Assembly: GCF_905220415.1 (NCBI RefSeq)
Contig: NC_059541.1
Coordinates: 3,918,501-3,982,500, forward strand
Direction of reading: 5' to 3'
Source: Colias croceus
Lineage: Eukaryota > Arthropoda > Insecta > Lepidoptera > Pieridae
Length of the DNA: 64,000 nucleotides
The notes under the pieces were generated by a model that was not told the DNA's origin, did no database searches, and was given only the letters and a program-made list of their open reading frames with translations. Of this stretch, positions 11,716 to 24,100 are shown one piece after another. The translations under genes were made by a program, and so were the position numbers. Every line of letters begins with the position of its first letter. The stretch's first letter is position 1.

Positions 11716-14700
11716 ATTAAACTGAAAAAATAAAACGCTCATTTCATAGCCCCAACGGTGTAGAGCCGTGATCACGAACGCGAACGTGTTGCGAGATCCA
11801 CGCCATTGTCGTGGACTCGTTTTGGTGAACGTTAAATAATTACTTGTACCCTTTTAAAGGTATTTGAACGGTATTACGTTTACAATACTTTTTCAGATAT
11901 TACTGTAATTTTACATCATTTGATGCATTTTGTGGATAACTGAAGTTTTGTACAAAAACATGTACAACTTAAAGATTAGTATTTGAACGGTTATTTCATT
12001 TAAATATCATAATGACAAATTACACATTTCACTCATCTATTTAAATACTATGAAATAAACTTTTTTATGCTTTGTTATCTCTTTTAATTAAAAATCAAAT
12101 TCAGATTTGAAAAGCTTCTTAATCTTTATTAAGGGCAAGTTTGTTTCGTTTCTTTTTATGTTAAATACCAACTTCTCTTAGTGCTAAATGGCATTACATT
12201 TTTTACATTGCGTTTTGTGTTCAAACAATCTGCATATTAAAAAGTCATGTTATAATTACATTATGCTCTATACGTAACCTCATATCAGCCATAGATCTAA
12301 TCTTTCAACCTCGTTAGTCGATAGTTATCACTCATGATCGAGTGTTTTTGTTCAAATTCAAATTAGAACAAAACTGTAATTAACAATCCATTAATTAGGC
12401 CACATGTAACACGATAGCTTTTTTATTTCGTTACAATACTTCCGTAATAATAATTATTATACTTGTTACCGAAAAAATATAATTAATTAGTTATTTGTCA
12501 TGTTTATGTTTGTGCAAGGAACAATATTATGGTTAATTACTAATTGTTTTTATATGTATATTTCCCTGTACTTTTCCCTTTCTTAACATCAGAATGCATA
12601 GTATGTATTTCGAGGTTCCTATCCTAATTCCTTTCAGTATCACAAAGGTCACTTTTTCTTACTTCTGTTATAATCAAGGGTAAAATTCAAAGGATGCTAA
12701 TAAATCATACAAAAAATTAAATTTGGGTAATAAAATCTATCCTGTAATTCTGTTAAAACTGGCTTAGTAGTATTTTAACATTAGTGACTTAATCCTGAAG
12801 GTATAATCGTAAAAAAAATTAATCACACGAAAGCCCAAAAGTACATTTTATTCTAAATCGCGTTAAGTTTAATAAGCAAGCTTACCTCAAATTTATTCTA
12901 TGTAAATATAAAGCTTAACCATAATACTCGCTCTCAAAATAAGCCTGTGTAAAATAATTTCATTCATGAATGAAGGAAGCGAGTGGAAAGGGATCATGTA
13001 TGGAATACTTCGGTAAATCCTTTATCGGCATCGTAGAGCGGGAAAAATCGCATCAGATTATTTTATGAAATGGACTTTTTGTTGTTCTGACTTGAATAAT
13101 ACGTCCAAGTGTTATATAGGTCGCTTTTTATCCATATAGTCCCTTGCTGTTATTTTTTTTAGCTATTACTGAATCCTCTACCTAAACATTTCTCTAAACT
13201 AGACTTCGACTTTGAAAATGAAAATCTGTTATCTGCTCTTTATTAAGTCGTCTCGTGATATAAATTGTAAAATATATCAGCAATTAAATTATTAAATTCA
13301 TTTGCGAATTTATAATTAATTTTAGTTATTAGATAGCAGCTTTTATTAAATATGGAAAAATTTAAAAGCTTGCGAAACATCGACAAGGCTTTATTTTTAG
13401 TCACTCTGTTATTTAGCATTACTCAAATTTCAGTAATTAAACTAAAGTAGAACAAAGTACAAACGGACTAATTTATAAATGTAAAAAAAACAGAAGCAAG
13501 ATTACCGCGAAGCATAACTTTATACTGTAATTTAAACAATTACACGCTAATAATATCATCTTACAATTTTCCCATAAAATTAGCATTAATTAAATTTAAA
13601 AACCATACAAAAAGCAATGAATATAATATTTTCAGTGTAAAATTTCGAAGAACGTTCCACAAACCCCGAGGCTTTATGTCCGTTTTTGACAGCACTTTTA
13701 ATTGCGTACTGAATCTAAGAATGGTAGTACCAATTTACATGTTATTTATTTTTCCTTTTCTGTAGAAGTTTTGTTCCAAAGTATTCGTATAAAAATGGTA
13801 AATATTTCAATAAATTATACTTTCTAGTGACTTGTATTAATTCTCGATTGATATATGAACTGCGTTTTAGAATATTAGATTATTAAATTAAACTACACAG
13901 TAGCTCCCTGTTTTATTTACGATTTAACCAATATTTTGATTTCACTTTGATAAATGTATCACAATGCGGAAGCCATTATACCTGATATATCAGAGTTAAA
14001 AATATAATAATCGATGCGACAGGAGATTGATCTCTTCAAATGTCATATTCGGTCATCTATTCTATGCGATAATATTATAAGATTGTATCAAACTACATTC
14101 CGTTGTTAGTTTGATGAATTTAGTCGTGTTCAAGAGATATCACGTTTGCTAGAACTCTAGAACGTTCTAAAAACAACCTAAGTTTTATTTTGTTTCACAT
14201 GACAAAGACAACCGAAATGAAAGTGAAGATTGATACATTGATAGAAGATAGCAATCAGAACGTAATAATTAAGTTTAATAATAATTTATATATTTGAAAA
14301 TAAATAGTTACGAATCCTTTTCTTTGCTTTCAAATAATGTGTACAAAATAGATGATGTGGTTTCTTAGCAACACTCTGATAGAAAAAAACTTTAAAATAT
14401 GCGAATGGCTAATCACTGTTTAATTAGAGCGTTCACGAAACGTTTAAAATATTATGAACATTAAATTACAATATCCGTTCGACACTTAATCGATCACTAC
14501 GGCCTTTGTCCGTTAATAATTTAATTTGCTGTCATTCACATTCGACAAGAAGTGTAAATACAAAAGCATTAATAGAAACGTTACTTGATGATTAAAAATT
14601 TAAATAGAGTCGTTAAGTGCTGAGCATTTTCCTGGCTGGAGCAAGCCACGCACGGCCCAAGGTTGACTCTCACTACGGAAGATTTAAACTGCTCCTATTA

Positions 14701-15005
14701 AATGTTGCAAACATATAATCGCATTCCATACATCAAAAACAATAACATATTTTCAACAATAAATTGTATTCGAATGCAGGAAGAATTAAGACAATCGTCA
14801 AATAAATCATTTATCGTGTTTTTTGTAAGGAACTCACTCACTACCTGTATTGATATATTATTTGTTGGTTATAATTACATTTTATGTAGAATTATGGCTT
14901 TTATTAAAGCTTGATTCAAAGTCTGTCACGTTTGGAATAGTAAATCGTGATAACAATATTGCGCATAGTTTTTTCGAGTCCGATCATATTTATTAACATC
15001 ATGAT
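11716..15005. other. AT-rich non-coding stretch
   Basis: No supported gene. A small GC-richer patch at about 11755-11830 contains the inverted pair TCCACG / CGTGGA, and another at about 14628-14690 has no open frame of note. The rest is AT-rich with random short frames. Confidence 0.55.
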
Positions 15006-15007
15006 GT

Positions 15008-15235
15008 AATCTATACTAATATTATAAAACTGAAGAATTTGTTTGTTTCTTAGTTTGTTTGATTGAACGCGCTAATCTCGGGAACTACTTGTCCGATTTG
15101 AAAAATTCTTTCGGTATTCGATATCCCATTTATTATCGAGGAAAGCCTATAGGCTATATTACCTATATCATTCCGCTTAGACCGGAGCGGAGCAATGTGG
15201 ATAAAACCGTGGAGCACAGCTAGGATAAAGATAAA
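15008..15235 (+). repeat. Lepidopteran repeat, TATACTAATATTATAAA family, copy 1
   Basis: It opens CTATACTAATATTATAAA and continues with GTTTGTTT runs, CGCTAATCTCGGGAACTACT, TCCGATTTGAAAAATTCTTT and ATAGGCTATAT. It ends near CACAGCTAGG. Copies 2 (52640-52860, minus) and 3 (55650-55857, plus) share the same order of blocks. Start and end bases fit a Helitron-like or SINE-like short element; it is non-coding. Confidence 0.8.
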
Positions 15236-15540
15236 GTTGGATAAAAATGACATAATATTAACATTTACTGAACTATATTAATTGATGCATGCTACAATTG
15301 AAATCATTATTTTATGCAATAAGAAAAATAATACACCTAATAATTAGAGACAATCGATTGATATTGATCGTTCCCTATAGTTAATTTAAAACTTCTTTTG
15401 AATAAAATTTAGCCGAAATATAGTGTGATTTAAAATTTTAGAGCTTTCATGGTGTCGGAATATGATGTTTTATGCATATTGTAATAACAGTATAATATTA
15501 TAAATTTCTTTCCTATTTATAATGAGATATTAATGCAGAT

Positions 15541-15760
15541 AAAAAAAAAGACGGGTTGCACTCCGGGAGTGCCGGCAGAAGTGAAAACTTGATTATTAAC
15601 ATTCAGCATGTTTGATATTTTGGAATGGTATCCGTCTTACGCATGGAATATAAGGGCTAAAAAAAATCTGTCTTACGCTTTTTCGATCAGGCCACGTGTC
15701 CTGACGCGAGTTAAAGATTTTATACCCAACGCTGCTAAAGAAGTTTTCACTTCAAAAACT
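15541..15760. repeat. Palindrome-rich interspersed repeat
   Basis: It contains the palindrome GCACTCCGGGAGTGC at 15558-15572. It also has 13-bp perfect inverted arms, GAAGTGAAAACTT at 15578-15590 and AAGTTTTCACTTC at 15741-15753. It resembles a conserved lepidopteran repeat from memory; identity and class are not certain. Confidence 0.55.
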
Positions 15761-15764
15761 CTTT

Positions 15765-18700
15765 ATATTAATATTATTCCTCACTATTATTTATCTTTAA
15801 TGTAATCTTAGTATCATTTGTTTCATCTATATTCATGAGAACAATTTTATTTATGTCTGTATATATATTTAATTTATTTATTTATTTTATTTATATATTA
15901 TTATAATAAATTATTAACAATATTGTTCGCATGTAAAATGTGATGAATTACATGTTCTTATCTAGAGTAAAATTGTGAAAGAAAAAACACAAAGTTGATA
16001 AATGAACTGGTAGGTCTCAAAAGACGGATCACTGTTTCAACGGAAACATACAATAAATCATAGAAAAGCAAGTAGATTGTATTATTTCGTTACCTTGAGC
16101 ATTATGCTCGTAGAATGTATTAATTTAACAAACAATGTTTACTTTTTTCGTAATACATTATTTCTTAGTTTCATTTGGTATGAAATTCGGATTAGATGGA
16201 ACATCTAAATAAATAATGCGATCACTATAGTTCAAATTCACGACATTGCGTTAACTAGAGGAATACTATGTATCGTGTTCAAAAGTTCTGAGATAGATCT
16301 CCGGTGAATATAATATAGAAAATAAAATTCTAGTAAATTCTTTATTTTCAGTGAAAATCACCTAACTGCTATAATTTAACTTTAATTTAATAATTTAAAT
16401 TTAAATAATTTAAATTTAAATAATTTAAATTTAACTAAAATTTTGTTTATGAATTACCTATGAATTGATAAGTTTATATCAATTCATAGGTAATTCATAA
16501 ACAAAAATAAACAAATCTCTTCCTACACATTTCATAAAGAAAAGTTGCTATACTTGTTAACATTTAAAAACAAAATCACACCCTTGTGTATAGTTAGCAT
16601 TAACCATAACGTTATTTAGTTACACCGAAACCAATTAATACATTTATAACAGACCACTGATGCAGGAAACAACGAATTAATTGCTTTGACAGCTCACTCA
16701 CGCAGTTCGTGAATCTAAATTTTATCGATGTATGTGACAAACCATATTATTAAATCATATATTATTTATTAGACGCCCGTGACTTTGTTCGGATTAATTG
16801 AAGTTGTTGCGAGCAAATAACACTAAAATTATTAACTGAATTGTGCTTATGTTATTCCCTATTAAATTCCGGTAAACATATTTTAAAAATTGGTTCACCG
16901 TTTCGCTGTTCGCAGATTAACCGGAACGGACACAAATATTGTTTGTGTAGTACGTATATGTATTATGTACCTACTTACAAAGTATTTATTTGAATTAATA
17001 ATCGTTATTTGTAAACTAATATAAAACAATTTAAATAAAACTTACGTTAATTAAGTTGTTTTAACGAATTACAAACTTTTCAAATAACAACGCCATGTTT
17101 AACATAATGAAGATAACTATAATATGAATATTTATTTAAAATGTTAATTACTTTAAAATTAAAAATTATCCCTGAAAACATAATTACCGTTTCCTAGAAG
17201 TAGAAATTAACTTTAGGAATAGGATTAAATTTAACCCGCTTAACGCCAAAATACGTAGAAAACAGTCCGTGGTGTGTCAGAGCACTGTTTTAGTTTTAGT
17301 CTAAAAGCACTAAATCAATTTAAACTTTAAATCGTTGCCGTTTCTAATTGTATGCGGCAATCTGAATGGGTAATGTATTTCTTGATTCTCTCGAATGGAC
17401 CTTAATTAAATAAATAAATAACATATTGAAATATATTAAATTTTTCTATTCGTTTTCCTTTCTTAGTTTTAAAATAGCATAAAGCCCGAGCTTCATAGTT
17501 AGGTACATAGTTTTAAACATATTTCTTACATATATTACTGACAAAACAATATTTAAGTGTCACTATAATATAAGCTACAAGAAAAAACGCTGCAGAAAAA
17601 GTAAGGTTATCACAAATCATTATCAAGCCATACATTGACACAAGACATTTATATAAAAGCAATTGCATTAAATATGGAGCTCGCAGTCGAAGCCCGAAGC
17701 GGTGCTTAGTTATTCAATGGAGCATGTTCCGTGATTCCACCACGATACGGTAACTCAAACCCTGGGAGAATTACTTGCACTTTTAGCCTATTTCCAACTC
17801 CGTAGGTTAACATTCGGAATCGTGAGAACGCTAGTTTGGAAATATTATATCAGGAAAATCTCATCATAATGCAGTACAGACTTCTTTGAAATTAAATAAG
17901 AGGTAAAAAGTTGTATTGGAAGATATCCAAGACTTAACTAAATACACTTATGGTACAGATTTGAACGTTACTGGTTTGAAAACTTAATTTAGATCCAATT
18001 TCAGTTTTCGTAAAGAAAATTTCGGCGATGGCCACCGATCTCTATTGAGCAGACAAACTATACAGCATCCACATTATAGTGCATAAATACAGTGTAAGCT
18101 TTTGTACCAAGATTTTTGGATACGTTATTTTAGTACCTATAAATATTTTATCCAAAACTGAAGCCTAATAGAAATAAATTTCTGAGAACCTGTAAAAAGT
18201 AAACTATGACAAGGATGGTTATTATGTTATATTCATTATGGAATTGCACTTAATCACATTGGACATTTGCATTCGTAATTGACTGCGAATCTAAATATAA
18301 ACACATCATTAACATGCTATTCTAATAATGTCTATTTAAGACGAAATTATTGACACTTGACGGGAAGTTTACGGTCAATGGTCGTATTATTTACTAAAAG
18401 TAAGCTAGAATATTTTAGAGAATCATCTTTTATATTCAATTTTATAAAAACATGTATTTACTTATTTAAATACACGTTTAAATATTGCATTATGCATTCA
18501 TCGATTATTTTCCTTGTCATCAACTTATTGTACCTACTGAATAATAATTCTAAAAGGAATAATTTTTAATAAACGATACCAGCCCATAGCCATTTGAGCA
18601 TATAAAAGAAATAATGCCCTTTTTCCCTTTAAGAAGGTATGGGACAATAAGCAGTTTACACCTGTTTCACTGATAGGATTATATAGATAAGATGGTCAGT

Positions 18701-19117
18701 ACTTCCGGACTGAAACCATTTCTTTGTATCGTAATGATATTAACCTATTTTCTATCTTATATCTTTCGTTATGACCGCTGCTTATTGAAAAGATTCTTAA
18801 TCGTTTTACGAAGAAGTTCCATACTATGCGATGCTTTTTAATTACCTATAATTAATAGAGTGGTTTATAAAGTTGTTATGTTGAGTCACATCAATTTTAT
18901 GTTTTAAATGTAAAAAGGTCAAGAATAAAATCTATACCTATTAAATATTATCAAGAAATAGATGTCAGGGCTCATTTGGAACTATTATAATAATTTGGGG
19001 TTCTTTGTATAGCCAGTCCTTTTTCCACTACCCGATTTGTATTGTTACATTATTGGGGATAGATCTTGGGCTAGATTAATACCAAAAAAAATTATATTTA
19101 CGCGTTTCGATATATTC
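15765..19117. other. AT-rich non-coding stretch
   Basis: No supported gene. It holds the large hairpin at 16441-16506 and otherwise short random frames and A/T runs. Confidence 0.55.
16385..16506. repeat. 15-bp AT tandem repeat followed by a 30-bp perfect hairpin
   Basis: About three copies of a 15-bp AATTTAAATTTAAAT-like unit end near 16433. They are followed by arms at 16441-16470 and 16477-16506 that are perfect reverse complements over 30 bases with a 6-base loop (AGTTTA). A perfect 30-bp foldback is far beyond chance. It could be a very young foldback insertion or a hairpin RNA source. Confidence 0.85.
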
Positions 19118-19245
19118 GTATTCTTCATCATCATCAGCCCCTAATATACGTTTTCATTGCTGGGATACAGCCCTCCTAAAGGATACAGGCCATAATCCAT
19201 CACGCTGGCCAAGTGCCGGTTGGCAAATGTCACACGTCGTCGAAC
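19118..19245 (-). mobile_element. LINE 3' tail fragment (RTE-like), minus strand
   Basis: The plus strand reads TTCATCATCATCAGCCCCTA, then GCTGGGATACAGCC, CCATCACGCTGGCCA and GGTTGGCA. This is the reverse of a lepidopteran LINE 3' end that finishes in GATGAT repeats. Only the tail is present; no coding part is seen. Related tails are at 28010-28078 and, degraded, at 27650-27745. Confidence 0.65.
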
Positions 19246-20705
19246 TTATTGATTTCAATTTGATGAATTACTGAAAAAAAGAAATTAAATATATTATTAT
19301 ATTATTTTAATTAAATGCATTAATTAAAGTTTATTGACACTCAGTAAGTAAATATAAGCTTCCGAATAATAAAAATACTATCCGATTAATGAAAACTGAC
19401 AATCGATACGAGGCAGTTAATACAGCTTTTAGAAGACATCGATACGTCGCTGAGATTGAGGGGAAATTATTTCGGTGTATAGTATTAGATTACGGAAGTA
19501 TATGAAAGAAAATAGATGTCCGAATAAGTCGTTCTTTCGTCTTTTGTATGTCACGTAAAACGAGATTTTCATGAAACATGAGGAATTTACTAATGAGCTG
19601 CAAAGAAATGCATAGAAATTTTAAAAATAGGTCTAATACGATAATTATTAATCTAGTAAAATATTTAAAAAGGCAGGTATAAAATACTCTCCGACTTCCT
19701 TCCCTAAATTCACGAATATAACATGACGGCAGACTCCCAGAGTAATTCCAAAAATCTATCCTTTGTATATTATGTTGGTTCTATGACCGATAAAGATTCA
19801 ATTCTATGAATAAAGTACATTTATATATTTTTATACGTTATAATATTAAAGTTTAACCTTAGAACATATCACCAATTTGGTAAATATTCCAATGCTCTAC
19901 ATTTTTACTTCCGTTTAACAAACATCTAACAATGAAGTGTAAGATATGAATAAAATATATATGATTAATGTTTAGAACACTATAATTATTATTTTCTTGG
20001 CTCTCCTTGACGTCAAACAACAAAATAGATTATAATGTTACACACAGGAAACCATATTACACTTATAATGACTTTACTCGGACGCAAAATTATGACATTC
20101 ACTTTGAAAACTCATTTATCATTTTGTATTGATATTTATAAATAGTTTTACATTCACGCCTTAGTTTATAATCTATTTAAAAGCACCTATTATTTGTGTA
20201 TTATATATACATTGGTAAGTAGTTTACATATTTTGTTTTTCGTGTTTCAATTCAGCAATTTCATAACGATACATGTAAATGTATTTACTATATAAACAAA
20301 AAAAAAAAAAGATTTTACATTTTACTTTTGAAACTCAATGTAGTATTGTTCTAGAAATCCATGTTTATTGTTTATCCTAGAGCGCAATAGAACTTTATTT
20401 AAAATTTATATCGATGTTTTTATATCTTCTATTATCAACAATATCAAACAAACATCAAGAAGAGGAATAAATATCAAAGAATTTCAAAGGAAACTGGAAG
20501 GATATTTAGTTTCAGAAACTTGCTATCCGCTAAAGCATAGTTGGAGCTTCTGATAGCGCTCTGCATGTCAGTTCCAATAATCAGGAATATCTATCATACA
20601 TAGTGATTTACATTGCTGGAATAGTCGGAGTGTGTTAGACTGGAGTACTTGAGTTATGCTTCTAACACGCCCCCAATAACTATCATGTTTCTGAGCATTA
20701 TATTG
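19246..20705. other. AT-rich non-coding stretch
   Basis: No supported gene. A consensus cyclic-AMP response octamer TGACGTCA occurs at 20008-20015. A poly(A) run near 20300 may be an old retroposon tail. Confidence 0.5.
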
Positions 20706-20830
20706 TAACTAGCCTACCGCCCGCGGCTTCGCCCGCTTTTTCTAAAACGATTTGAGATTCAAACTATCCTATCTCTCAAGTTGGATCGAACTGCACATGG
20801 TGTGCGAATTTTATTATAATCGGTTAAGTG
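20706..20830 (-). repeat. Lepidopteran GCCGCGGGC repeat, left part, split by LINE-B
   Basis: It begins ACCGCCCGCGGCTTCGCCCG and runs through CTATCCTATCTCTCAAGTTG to CGGTTAAGTG. The sequence resumes after LINE-B at 24176 with GTTTAGGAGTCCATTGAGG, which is the expected continuation of this family. A relative with the same opening is at 42725-42935. Confidence 0.75.
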
Positions 20831-21007
20831 AAATTTTGAAGTGGGAGTCGAGCACTGCTTCGGCACGAAATGGGTCAAGCTCGCACCGGGGAAGTTACCA
20901 CACCCTCACAGGAAACCGGCGTGAAGTGGTGGCATATTAACAGTATGCCACCGCGTTTCGTACGGTGAGTGAGGGGTCCGGAGGCCCAAAAACAACAACC
21001 CCCAAAT
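20831..21007 (+). promoter_or_regulatory. LINE-B 5' leader / probable internal promoter
   Basis: Conserved blocks shared with LINE-A start at AGTGGGAGTCGAGCAC (20840) and continue through GCTCGCACCGGGGAAG and CGCGTTTCGTACGGTGAGTG. The first 9 bases (20831-20839) are not shared with LINE-A and may be extra bases added during insertion. An internal promoter role is inferred from LINE biology. Confidence 0.65.
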
Positions 21008-24000
21008 ATGAACGCGGCATTATTAGGCAGAATACCCCAGGAGGGTACCGGCACCTGCGGTGCAGGAGAATCCCTCCCGCAGCGCCTGCGCTGCGGCAGT
21101 CCGTCGTATTCTGGGGCGGGCATAATTCCGCTCGGTCATGTGCCAAGGGGTTCGCAGAGCAAGCAAAATAAATCACCCCCCTCCACTCTCACGGTGGACT
21201 TTTGTAACATACGGGGGCTGCACACTAACTTAAACGCCGTCCACTACCATCTCGAGACGGCTAAGCCGGCCTTGCTCTTCCTGACTGAGACTCAGATATC
21301 AACTCCGGCCGACGTATCTTATCTCACATACCCTGGTTTTAAGCTGGAGCATACTTTTGCACCGCGTGCCGGGGTATGCGCATACGTTAGGGAGGATATC
21401 TGTTGTCGACGTCTTGGCACCCTTGAAGGTGAGGATCTGTCTATTATCTGGCTGCATATTGACTGCGGCGACCACCCTCGCGTCTATGCTTGCCTGTACA
21501 GATCCCACAGCGGGAATACTGGTACCGACCGATTATTTGAGCACATCCAAGAGATGATCGACACCTTGCTTGTACAGTTCCCTTCTGCAGAGCTCGTGGT
21601 TTTAGGCGATTTCAATGCCCACCACGTTGAATGGCTCGGGTCGCGTACAACTGACCACGCGGGACGAACTGTACACGATTTTGCTCTAGCCTATGGCCTA
21701 ACACAGCTGGTCTCATCGCCTACGCGAATACCGGATGTGGAGGGCCATACTCCCTCTCTTTTGGATCTTCTGCTGACCACACATCCCGAGAACTATCAGG
21801 TCTCCGTCGTGGCCCCACTGGGGTCATCAGACCATTGCCTGATACGGAGTATGGTGCCACTTATGGGCTCGAAACAGCAGACACCTGCAGCTCGACGCCG
21901 TGTGTGGCACTACAAGTCGGCAGACTGGGACGGAATGCGTGGTTTTTTCGCTTCCTACCCATGGGGGCCTGTTTGCTTCTCCTCGGAGGATCCCAACGCT
22001 TGTGCTGAGTCTATCACTGACGTGGTACTGCAGGGTATGGAACTATTTGTGCCATACTCTGTTGTGCCCGTTGGTGGTAGATCTAAGCCTTGGTTTGGAC
22101 GTTCCTGTAACATGGCGTCTCGTCAGAAACAGGAACTTTTTCAAGCCTGGGTTGCAGCAACGGCGTGTCGCGATCCAAGCGTTGGTCTCATCAGGAAGAA
22201 GTACAACTCTGCCTCCAGATCCTACAAGAGAGAAATCGCTAGGGCTAAATCCAGTTATATTGGTGCACTTGGCGATAGACTAGCGCGACTTCCTTCGGGA
22301 ACACGGGCGTTTTGGTCCCTCGCCAAGGCCATCCAAGGTAACTTCTGTCGTTCATCCTTTCCTCCTTTGCACAAGGACGAAGACTCTCTGGCCCATTCCG
22401 CTAAAGAGAAAGCCGAACTCCTGGGCGCTCTCTTTGCTAGGAACTCGACTCTTGATGACAGGGGAAAGACACCGCCTACCATCCCGCGGTGCAACCATTC
22501 AATGGCGGATATACGTTTCACACAACGTGCCGTTCGAAACGCTCTCTTTTCCCTTGACATCCATAAGTCGACAGGGCCGGATGGAGTCTCCCCTATTGTG
22601 CTTAGGACATGTGCTCCTGAGTTGGCACCGGTTGTAACGCGTCTTTTTCGGCTCTCTTACGCCAAAGGAATCGTTCCGAACTCGTGGAAGACTGCTCTTG
22701 TCCACCCAATCCCTAAAAAAGGCGATCGCTCAAATCCGTCTAACTACAGACCGATCGCCATCACCTCTTTACTCTCCAAAATAATGGAATCCATTATTAA
22801 CTGCCAGCTCATGAGGTACCTGGAGGAGAACCAGCTGTTAAGCGACCGGCAATACGGTTTCCGTAGTGGTCGCTCGACTGGTGATCTTTTGGTGTACCTC
22901 ACCCACAGATGGGCGGAGGCGGTTGAGAGTAAAGGGGAGGCATTGGCTGTAAGTTTGGATGTAGCGAAAGCCTTCGATCGGGTCTGGCACAAGGCACTTC
23001 TAGCGAAATTACCATCTTTCGGACTTCCTGCGAGGTTATGCGATTGGGTTGCCAGCTTCCTGGAAGAGAGGAGCATTAAGGTCGTTATCGACGGTTCCTG
23101 CTCTAAGCCTCTTTATGTGAATGCTGGTGTCCCACAAGGCTGCGTGCTATCTCCTACACTGTTTCTTCTGCATATCAATGATATGTTACAAATCAGTAAC
23201 ATCCATTGCTATGCAGACGACAGTACGGGGGATGCTCTTTATCCCGGCCGTGCGAACACCTCTAAGGAAAGCCTCAATGAGAGCCGAAACAAACTTGTGT
23301 CTGAAGTCGAGTCTTCCCTTCAAGAAGTCTCGGATTGGGGCGAACTTAATCTTGTTGAGTTCAATCCCCAAAAGACACAGGTTTGCGCGTTCACCGCTAA
23401 AAAGACCCCATTTGTCGTAGAACCTCGGTTTAAGAGTACTCCCCTTAGTATATCGCCGAAAATCGGAATCCTCGGAGTTGAAATCTCGAGTGACGTTCAA
23501 TTCCGCAGTCATTTGGAAGCGAAGGCTAAATTAGCCTCGAAAAAGCTTGGTGTGCTCAGCAGATCGAGACAGTACTTCAAGCCGGCCCACCGACTTCAGC
23601 TGTACAAGGCTCAGGTGCGACCGCATATGGAGTACTGTTCTCATCTCTGGGCCGGAGCCCCACAGTATCAACTCCTTCCTCTTGACCGCATCCAACGTCG
23701 AGCAGCTCGAATTGTCGATGACCGTAGGCTTTCCGATAGGCTCGATCCTCTGTCAGTGCGAAGAGACGTTGCGTCTCTCTGTATACTGTACAGAATCTAC
23801 TATGGGGAGTGCTCTGAGGAATTGTTCCACCTACTACCAGCCGCACAGTTCCACCACCGGACCACACGCCGTAAAAACCAGTTCCATCCGCACCATCTGG
23901 ATGGTTGGCGCTCCACCACTGTCCGCTTCACCCGCAACTTCCTTCCGCGTACGGTGAAACTGTGGAACGATTTGCCACCTGCGGTGTTCCCGAACAACTA

Positions 24001-24100
24001 CGACATTGGGGCCTTCAAGAAAAGAGCTTATTTGTCCATAAAAGGCCAGCAAAGCACCTGCAACACTTCTAGTGTTGCAAGTGTTTATGGGCGGTGGTGA
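21008..24100 (+). CDS. LINE-B endonuclease / reverse transcriptase, intact
   Basis: An intact open frame of about 1030 codons. An in-frame ATG also exists at 20969 (1043 codons). I prefer 21008 because it lines up with the LINE-A start and precedes the shared PQEGT motif. The endonuclease (first third) shows VDFCNIRGLH, TETQI, VVLGDFNAHH and a terminal SDHCLI. The reverse transcriptase shows DVAKAFDRVWH near 22960-22990, AGVPQGCVLSPTLF near 23125 and YADD near 23208. A thumb-like region with PHMEYCSHLW follows. All catalytic residues seen are present and no frame disruption exists, so this copy may encode a working enzyme. It acts on its own RNA in target-primed reverse transcription. No ORF1 precedes it. 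Codon composition is much more GC-rich than the surroundings, as expected for a recent insertion. Confidence 0.96.
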   Translation: MNAALLGRIPQEGTGTCGAGESLPQRLRCGSPSYSGAGIIPLGHVPRGSQSKQNKSPPSTLTVDFCNIRGLHTNLNAVHYHLETAKPALLFLTETQISTPADVSYLTYPGFKLEHTFAPRAGVCAYVREDICCRRLGTLEGEDLSIIWLHIDCGDHPRVYACLYRSHSGNTGTDRLFEHIQEMIDTLLVQFPSAELVVLGDFNAHHVEWLGSRTTDHAGRTVHDFALAYGLTQLVSSPTRIPDVEGHTPSLLDLLLTTHPENYQVSVVAPLGSSDHCLIRSMVPLMGSKQQTPAARRRVWHYKSADWDGMRGFFASYPWGPVCFSSEDPNACAESITDVVLQGMELFVPYSVVPVGGRSKPWFGRSCNMASRQKQELFQAWVAATACRDPSVGLIRKKYNSASRSYKREIARAKSSYIGALGDRLARLPSGTRAFWSLAKAIQGNFCRSSFPPLHKDEDSLAHSAKEKAELLGALFARNSTLDDRGKTPPTIPRCNHSMADIRFTQRAVRNALFSLDIHKSTGPDGVSPIVLRTCAPELAPVVTRLFRLSYAKGIVPNSWKTALVHPIPKKGDRSNPSNYRPIAITSLLSKIMESIINCQLMRYLEENQLLSDRQYGFRSGRSTGDLLVYLTHRWAEAVESKGEALAVSLDVAKAFDRVWHKALLAKLPSFGLPARLCDWVASFLEERSIKVVIDGSCSKPLYVNAGVPQGCVLSPTLFLLHINDMLQISNIHCYADDSTGDALYPGRANTSKESLNESRNKLVSEVESSLQEVSDWGELNLVEFNPQKTQVCAFTAKKTPFVVEPRFKSTPLSISPKIGILGVEISSDVQFRSHLEAKAKLASKKLGVLSRSRQYFKPAHRLQLYKAQVRPHMEYCSHLWAGAPQYQLLPLDRIQRRAARIVDDRRLSDRLDPLSVRRDVASLCILYRIYYGECSEELFHLLPAAQFHHRTTRRKNQFHPHHLDGWRSTTVRFTRNFLPRTVKLWNDLPPAVFPNNYDIGAFKKRAYLSIKGQQSTCNTSSVASVYGRW

